Source of the DNA: Theobroma cacao
Lineage: Eukaryota > Streptophyta > Magnoliopsida > Malvales > Malvaceae
Assembly (NCBI RefSeq): GCF_000208745.1
Contig: NC_030850.1
Location: 34,988,041 to 35,052,040, forward strand
Direction: 5' to 3'
DNA length: 64,000 nt
Below the pieces are notes generated by a model that was given only the letters and a program-made list of their open reading frames with translations, did no database searches and had not been told where the DNA came from. This document shows, one piece after another, positions 56,780 to 64,000 of the stretch; positions within the stretch are counted from its first letter, which is position 1, and every line of letters starts with the position of its first letter. Made by a program: the position numbers and the translations under genes.

Positions 56780-59700
56780 TCAAATTGTAAGATTCTCCTG
56801 TATGCCAAGAAATGAGCCGACTATGTTTCCTCCCACGTCTGGGAAGCTTTCACACCCGGGAAGGGGCTTGACCTTACCCTTTCGGTCGACTTCAACCGGG
56901 TAATTTAGCAAGTGTCCTCTCATCTCTGTCACTTCATCCGCTGCGAACTGTTTCCAGTTCGTCTCAGCCATCTGCTTAACTCGCCTGACGCATTCGATAC
57001 TCTCTGGTTCTCTGAAGCAGTCCTCAACAACTCCAAGATGCTCTGCCCATAATGACATCCTATATCCATAGATCTATGAACCACATATTTGCACAAAAAA
57101 TGCAGAAAGTTAGGTACCTTAGTACAATGTACATTCACTGATATACTAAGAAAAGAAAAAAGACAGTCTACCACATGTCTACCATGTGATGTTAAGATAA
57201 AGAACTTTTATGCGAATACGCTATCCACAGTAAATGGTAATGGAAACATCATGTTTGTATTTACATCGTCTCCTTCAGTAAATAAAGAAATTCATCATCA
57301 GTATGATATAATGATGGGTTACCTGTCCATGAGGATTAGAGTGTTTTCTTGCCCAGGCATGTTGAGGTTGGTAAGCTCCCATTGCAATCTCAGTATCTCT
57401 GGTACCCTCCATGGAGCGTTGATTGATGTTTGCAGATCCCAGTATTACATACTCATCATCAACAATCATACCTTTTGAATGGACATAGATCATAAATCTT
57501 CGACTTTTCCGACTAAGAGCCTGGAATGCAAAAACAGGGAGCACATATTAAGAGTAAGGGCACTTAGGCTTATAAAGAAGGGGAGGAACCCGAATTTAAA
57601 AAATTTTCTAAGTCTTACTATAAATGTCAAAAACGAAAGTTGTCAAGGAAAAGAAAAAAAAAACTAGTTAATTTTGGGGAACTCGAAAACTTGATAAACA
57701 AACCTATCTTTTAGATATGGGTAATAGGATGCAAAAATGTTGACATTAAGGAACAGAGAGAAGGATCTCTTATCAAATTAGAAGGTTTGCTTTGCTTTTT
57801 TCTTTTCCGTTTGAAGAAATTTACTTTGCTTCATAGAGCAACTAGTCTGGGCTCAAAAGCTAGACTTATCAAGTGGAAGGCTCCAATTAAGCTTCTGTGT
57901 CATTTAGGCTTGAGATATTCAAGTAAAATGGGATTTTGAACTGTCTTGTCCTTGAGTCTATCCAACCATGGCTTTAATCCACCTACGACTTTAGGAAAAG
58001 ATTTTGGGTAAGGTTTGGGGGCCTTAGAGTACCATGATATTGTGCTAAAAATAGAGAGTACCATGTTATTGAACTACCTAAAAAATGGCCTTTGGGATAT
58101 GGCATAGATTACCTGAGGTGTATTTGCAGTACTAGGACTTTCAAGGCCTGAACTTTGATGTCCATCTCCCTCGCGATTGCCAAGACAGAAAAAGTTCAAA
58201 TAGTCTTGTGGTGAGAAAGCACCCTCAAGCCCTGCCTCCACCAAAGCCCTATAAATAGTCTCGTACATCATTTGCATAGTTTTGTGCTGCAACAATTAAA
58301 AAAAAAAAAAAGAGAAAAGGTCCTACGATAAGCAAAAGAAGAAATTAAGCAAGTTGATTACCGACCAATTTAAATTTAACATATTTCTTCATTAAAATAG
58401 CCTCATACACCAAAAGAGCCCATTTAAAAGGGTGGTTACCCTCATACCGTATATGTCGAAATTCATGACTAAGCAATAGATTGTCGGTTTAGTAATTTAT
58501 CATCTTTATGAGAAAATAAACATGTCTTAATTGGATCAAGTTAAACATCAGTGGCCATTAAAAGTTTGTGTTGAACTTGCTTCAAAGCACACACTAAATC
58601 TTGCTGAATTCTCAATTATTATAATACAGTCAAGGCTCTGATCATTTATGCCAAGTTTATAGTGAAAGCACCCACCTGCCAAAATAAAATCCTTTGAGTA
58701 GCAGCTCCGGTTGGAACACCCTCTGGCCACATTGGAACAACAATATATGCAGCAAACCTCTCATTTGCTTTAATTTTGCTGGCAATCTTAAGAGCAATTT
58801 CCATTGGAATCAAGTTGTTAGCCCCTGCAGAAAGAGTGCATGATTATGGTTCTGATCCAAAGTATGGAAAAAAGCATCATTATTCCCATAAAATTTCCAC
58901 AGAACATCCGATACAAGAAATATCACATAAAATCACAGTGCAAGTCCAGCCATAGCTCTTCTTCCTTTTTATTGGAAAGGAATACTCAGTTGTTTTGTCT
59001 GTTCTTTTCTGCTGCTTCCAATTGTCCTACAATGACCTACCTGCCTTCGCACATCAACTCAAGACAAAAGGTTTATAATCTGATTATAATAAAATATAAA
59101 CTGAAAAATTGGTTCTCGATCTTTTTACTTTATCTCTTCTACATAAATCCAAGTCTCAGGTCTTCATCCTTTTCTAATATAAACAGAAATTTATATTGGG
59201 GTAATCGTTCAGCCTACATATAATGAGCCCAATCTGACTCCATTCATTAATCCCATAGAACTGCAGAACTCGTGCATTCATGCAGGGTTGTAGACCAAAA
59301 TTGCATCCCCCCAAGCAAAGATGTACTAACCATTACCAAGTTTCTTACGTTAGTCACAAAGATCATGGTCATCAAAATGTAATGGATGCTAAAATTTTCT
59401 TACCTAAGTCTTTATTAGAGTTCCAATTGTAGGAGGATCCAATGAAATACTGATTTTCTATATAAATGAAATGCTGGGCAGCACGAATAGCCTTCACATA
59501 TGCTGTATGTATGCTCATATCAATAAGTACATTTTTACCACACACCAAATTCTGTCACAAAAAAGAGAATCCATCAGCTTCTATACACAGGAAATCAAAA
59601 CAAGCCAATTAAGGCACAAAAAGGAAAATTTATTGCAATGTTTTCTTTTACCTTGCTTGTGGCATCCTTTGGATCCTTTGGAAAGTCTTTAACAGAATTT

Positions 59701-62700
59701 GAATCAATTGAACGAAAAATCTGTGTGTTGGAACCCAGAAACAATAAATGAAAATATTCCATTTGTCTAAAAATTAAAAAGTATATGAAAATTGTTTTTA
59801 AAAATTATATCGGGCAAGCAAGATATAAGCCTACGACTTACTTGAACCTCACCAACCAGCCCAACTCATTATCACTAAAGCCAAGCTCAACTAGCAAAAT
59901 TACCTGAACATGCCAAGCTTCAGGCTCATTCTCATTAACACCAGGAAAATCAGAAACTCCAATAATGTCTGGAATTCTTTCTAACCTCAGCAAAGCATCA
60001 TCATATGACATTTTTAATTTTTTAATTCCATGAGGCTTTGCAGCCTTGAACCATCGCTCCTCAAAGTTGACCAGAACATCATACGCAGCTGGGCCATCAA
60101 TTCTACAGTGCAAGTCATGCCATGGTTCTCTTGGACAACCAGCAACATTACCCTGCTCAAGAAATTAGCGTTTAATAATGAGCAGGACTTCTTTGCTGTG
60201 ATGACATACTATTAAACTTGCAGCTACCCAATAGCAAAAAACAAATGGAAAGAAAGGCAAGTAGTTACCGTAAAAGTTGGATTATGATAGTCATCCTTAT
60301 GCACTGTTTGTAGTGTCCTAAATATAGGATGATGTGGAGAATCATATCGCCCATCACATAAGTCAAGGCCACCAAGGAAAGCAATAATTTTTCTTCTATT
60401 TTCCCCAGCATCGGCATCCACAATTACAGTTTTCTGATGGTGTGTATAAATTGTTCCAACTTCCTGATAATTGAATATGTGAGAAGAAATGCAATGCAAA
60501 ATTTTTATGGCAAACATAAAGACAAGGATCACATAACGAAAAGCTCAACAAACTAGATTTGGCTTAGTGGTTGTTGCCCCTCCTCAAGAGAGTTAAGGGC
60601 CAAGGTTTCAATCCCCTTGGACTTCTTTATATGTACTAAAAATCCAATAACAAGAGTTTCAGCAGACACAAAAATGATAAAGGATTTATATTTCAATGAT
60701 CTGTAAAGAAATTGAGAATCCATTCGAAAAAAAAAAAAAAAGAAGGAAAAACTCTCAAAAGTTCTAGCAAGCTTGTTCACAAACTTCAAACTTCGGAAAT
60801 GATTAAATTAATACCAGCATGACTACAAACTCATATCTAAATATGTTACGTATATATTTACACATTCACACTTCACAAAAGACACAAACTATATGGTTCA
60901 AGTTCAAACACCGTCAAAATTAAACAAAAAATATTTGAACCCATCAAACAAATACCAATGAAAATAAAATATTTTTATTCTTTTATTATATTGAGAAAGG
61001 AGGATCAGACAGAGCCATTATATTTCCTCATTCAGCACCACTCTGTCAAAGTTTGATAGGCCAACTTATCAATTTGAATAGGTGGAAAATAGTAAATACC
61101 GCTTTAGCCATTCCTGAACCTAGCTTTATTTGAGAAATATAAAATATCTAAGCCAAATAAACTTTTCCAATTGCCAAAAACATCCTGCCAGCATGTGGTG
61201 GTAGGTGTACTACCAAATCCAGCCACCACACGAACAACAACGTAGAATGTGACTCAAAATTTTTATTAAGGCAGATAATGATTTCGAAAAATACAACAAT
61301 CGAGCAGTACCACCTGATGTCAAATAAAATCCAAACTGATGCAGGAAAAATCTGAACAGATAGGGGGGCATAGCTTGGGGTGGAAAAGCTAAGATGATCA
61401 TACACCTAACCTTTTGCTTGATCCAGCTATGTCGTTTTCCAGCAATACGAGGACAAAGTAGCACTTGCACTGAAGAGTGCTTGAAAAAACGACGAGTTTC
61501 CTCATCATGGGTCTGCATTATTCCATCCTGTATTGATCAATTTAGAGAGGTTACTGTAAAAACATAGCAACGCTATTGAAATTGAAGACAAAAAAGTGAT
61601 AAATTTCCAACTTCATAAACATCTATAAGTAGAAAAACTAAAGATCTTGACTTCTGTTTATATAATAGATTGGAGTGCATGCAGAACAACATAGTCAAAC
61701 CAACTGATAAATTATTCTCTCACTTCTTTCAGTTAGATGCTCTCCACCATAAACCAACCAAGGAACCACTGAGACCATGCAAAGCATGGCAACACACACA
61801 TACATACACAAACTCACAAAGAGGACTAAGTTTGCATTTTCTCATTGTTATATTCAAGTTTGCACCTGCCATGCACAATGATAACCATATACTTTTACTG
61901 TCATTAGGTTTAAACACTTCATTATATTGAACCTAATTTATTGTAAATGGACTTAACATTCAGATAATTAGAAATAAAGTCCTAAGTGTATAAAGCTGAC
62001 AGTTAACCCTGATGCTAAAATATATAAAGAATAACATAATCTGATATAAGTTACTCACTGTTTTGTATCCCAAGATGCTTCTTGAAGTAGGGTCATCCCA
62101 TATCAGAAGCAGCACTCTCACTCCTTCCTGGGACTTTGACCTGAGAATATCACCCAAAGTGCAATCTGAAGCAGGACCAGCATCCCGCACTAGCCTAACA
62201 TTGTGCCAAACTGACCATCCTGTAATGTAAATCAAGCGCCTAGCCTGACGAATTGCATCAAATATGTCATGCCAACACTTTCCATGCACATAGGTCATCC
62301 CCTGGTCAAGTTTCAAGTTTGGAAGGCACCCATCAGGGACATGGGCATCTTGATAAAGAGTCACTGTTCCACCCTTCCTAAGAGGAAAATATGTACCAGG
62401 AACCCCCAAATAATCAGGACCTGCCCCAACTCCGTCATGATAGAAGCTCAATTTCTCCATTGGCGTGTACTGAATTGATACTCTCAAGACAGCTCCAGGC
62501 TTACAGGGTTTTCCACTATTATTCAGAATTGGATAGATTCCCTCAATCTTTTCCCCTGAGTATATCAGCTCCACTGGAATCGGTACAATTCCTATCAACT
62601 GTGACCCCACAACATCACTGTCTTTAACAACAAAATGCACTTCGGCAGCATAATGTGCAACAGGAACATAGAAATGTTGCATCCAGACAGGGTTTTCACT

Positions 62701-63822
62701 ATTGCTAATCACATATGTCCTTCCCAAAACAGCACCTCCAACTGCAATTGAGACATAAGGATCACTTGTAATTTTCCGGTTCATGTGTCCTTCAATCTTG
62801 TTGGTGACATTTACAGGTAATTTCCCAAACATATCACCTAAAGTTTTATGGAACATATCCATGTTGGGAAGATTCTTTGCATCATAAACCAAAATATCTA
62901 AATTTCCATGTAGGAGCAAAACTCTCAGTGAACCTTTCTGGAAAGGCACAATCTGCATACCCTGGCTATGTTGTGATCCATTGAATGAACCCGAATGGGC
63001 AAAAGCAGAGTGATCGGAGGAATCCATCCGGCCCCAATAAGACCCCTCCCAATTACTAGAAAAAGAGTTATTAGGATATCCATAAAAATTCCCTGGACTA
63101 GCATGCCCATAAACTGGACTTTGTACCTCAGGTGTTGAAGCAGACGTGGGCAATGGAGGCCCTGAAGGTGCTGGGGGTGATGCAGGCACTGTCAGGCGAC
63201 TATCAGACAAATGCACGTTACTCAAAAGATCATCCAAAGGCGGATAAGCCGAGGCATGAGATTGAGTACTATCAGTATTTGATCCTAAAGAACTTGTACT
63301 TTCCTGCCTGTTATGACCAGAGAAGCTATTGTCTCTGGAGTGTAGCTGAGAATTACTTTCAGGAGGAGGGTATCGTGCAGGTTGTTGATAAGAGGAAGAT
63401 ACTTGTGAGTTACTTTCAGGAGGAGGGTATTGTGCAGATTGTTGATAAGACGAAGATACTTGAGAATCACTCTCAGGAGGTGGGTAATGTCCTGGTAAGG
63501 ATTGCTGATAAGGGTACGGAGATGAACCATACTGAAAACTACCATGATGTTGAAGAGTAGGTGGAGGAGAAGTTTGAGGAATTGGATTTGGAGAAACTGG
63601 GTACGGATATTGATAAGGAATCGGTCCAGAAGGAGAATGCGAATAGTCTAAGGGAGCTGAATGAGAGGTTTGGGCCGGATATGCTGCTGGTGGATAAGGG
63701 TAATGGGGAGAACTGTAAGGGTATTGATATGGTGGTGGAGGCGCATATGGATCTTGATTTGGAGGAGGATATCCATGGTGATACGGATATGAATACGGAT
63801 TATTGTATGGGTAATTATCCAT
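56780..63822 (-). CDS. PLDB1: Phospholipase D beta
   Basis: Ca2+- and PIP2-dependent enzyme that hydrolyses phospholipids to phosphatidic acid at plasma or inner membranes. Ten exons close in phase to 1118 residues: 63822-62059, 61527-61411, 60463-60269, 60152-59904, 59720-59652, 59551-59404, 58824-58676, 58286-58113, 57520-57323, 57073-56780. Residues 1-295 are Pro/Tyr/Ser-rich. The C2 domain spans about 300-440 ([35 protein letters not shown]). HKD 1 is HQKTVIVD (about 636-643) and HKD 2 is HSKGMIVD (969-976), both intact. The polybasic RRFMIY stretch lies just before HKD 2. The long N-terminus separates beta from gamma and delta forms. The true start is ATG at 63822; the longer open frame adds only a TTG. 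It is longer than Arabidopsis PLDbeta1, partly through an internal repeat. Confidence 0.95.
60543..60741 (+). mobile_element. Possible tRNA-derived SINE in a PLD intron
   Basis: TGGCTTAGTGG (60560-60570) matches a pol III A box and GGTTTCAATCC (60604-60614) a B box, 33 bases apart. An A-run at 60727-60741 may be the tail. It lies antisense to the gene in an intron. No target duplication was confirmed, so this is tentative. Confidence 0.4.
63340..63486 (-). repeat. Tandem 57-base coding repeat in the PLD N-terminus
   Basis: Residues about 113-161 repeat a 19-residue unit, [19 protein letters not shown], with two full copies and a third partial one ([14 protein letters not shown]). The DNA units at about 63486-63430 and 63429-63373 are nearly identical, which points to a fairly recent in-frame duplication. 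Confidence 0.85.
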
Positions 63823-64000
63823 CAAACTCTATATCAAATTATGATTCTTTATGATGGTAATCAAATCATGTACAGAAAAGGAAACTTTTTCCTTCATACA
63901 TATAACAAAAAAGATGCAGAAGAAATCAAATTGAGTTATAGTTCTCAGTAGCAATGGAGAATTCAATTCTAATAACAGGATTTGAATCAAAAAACCAAAA
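63823..64000 (-). other. 5' leader or flank of the PLD beta gene
   Basis: Immediately upstream of the PLD start. No TATA box or splice signal can be chosen in the bases available. No gene seen. Confidence 0.4.

Noticed and set aside
1..64000. CRISPR arrays, operons, phage or bacterial mobile systems
   Set aside because: Genes are intron-rich and plant-type throughout; no regularly spaced repeats or prokaryotic gene clusters were seen.

Overview
The window is nuclear DNA from a flowering plant, most likely a eudicot. Supporting this are AT-rich intergenic DNA, short GT-AG introns, plant-only families (class I TCP factor, SPX-MFS transporter, EXS-only protein, PLD-beta) and plant promoter elements (TATA boxes, telo-box, TGGGCC site II). 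I cannot name the species. There is one 12-base assembly gap inside an (AT)n run at 55211-55222.

Gene order from left to right: GEN1 flap endonuclease (-, 5' part only); a TRM28-like protein (+); sterol C4-methyl oxidase SMO1 (+); UDP-sugar transporter UTR2-like (+); a broken VIT/CCC1-type membrane-protein gene (+) with an antisense tRNA-Lys(CUU) in its intron; a 16-exon SET-domain lysine methyltransferase (-); an EXS-family protein (+); a small LysM protein (+); an SPX-MFS vacuolar phosphate transporter (+); the tail-anchor-insertion ATPase GET3 (+); ubiquitin-like URM1 (-); peroxin PEX16 (+); a class I TCP9-like transcription factor (+); phospholipase D beta (-). For every complete gene I rebuilt the exon chain by hand and checked that reading phase and total length closed. 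The exon coordinates are in the entries.

The genes do not form one pathway. There are local themes. Two proteins of phosphate-linked families (EXS and SPX-MFS) lie about 7 kb apart. Two endomembrane-insertion genes (GET3, PEX16) flank URM1. As recalled, the loci match three Arabidopsis neighbourhoods: At1g018-019 (GEN1, GET3a, SET), At4g227-230 (SMO1, SPX-MFS, UTR2) and At2g4568-4569 (TCP9, PEX16, URM1). The window may therefore keep an ancestral order that Arabidopsis has split.

Intergenic DNA is 60-75% AT by eye. It holds two copies of one non-autonomous hAT-like element in opposite orientation (SMO1 intron 1, and 29.5-30.3 kb), a diverged AT-rich repeat pair, a SINE-like insertion in a PLD intron, and several microsatellites. 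I saw no undescribed biological system. The most useful second looks are the decayed transporter with its nested tRNA, the paired hAT-like elements, the PLD repeat expansion, the TCP-site cluster around the TCP gene and the P1BS-like sites upstream of the phosphate transporter.
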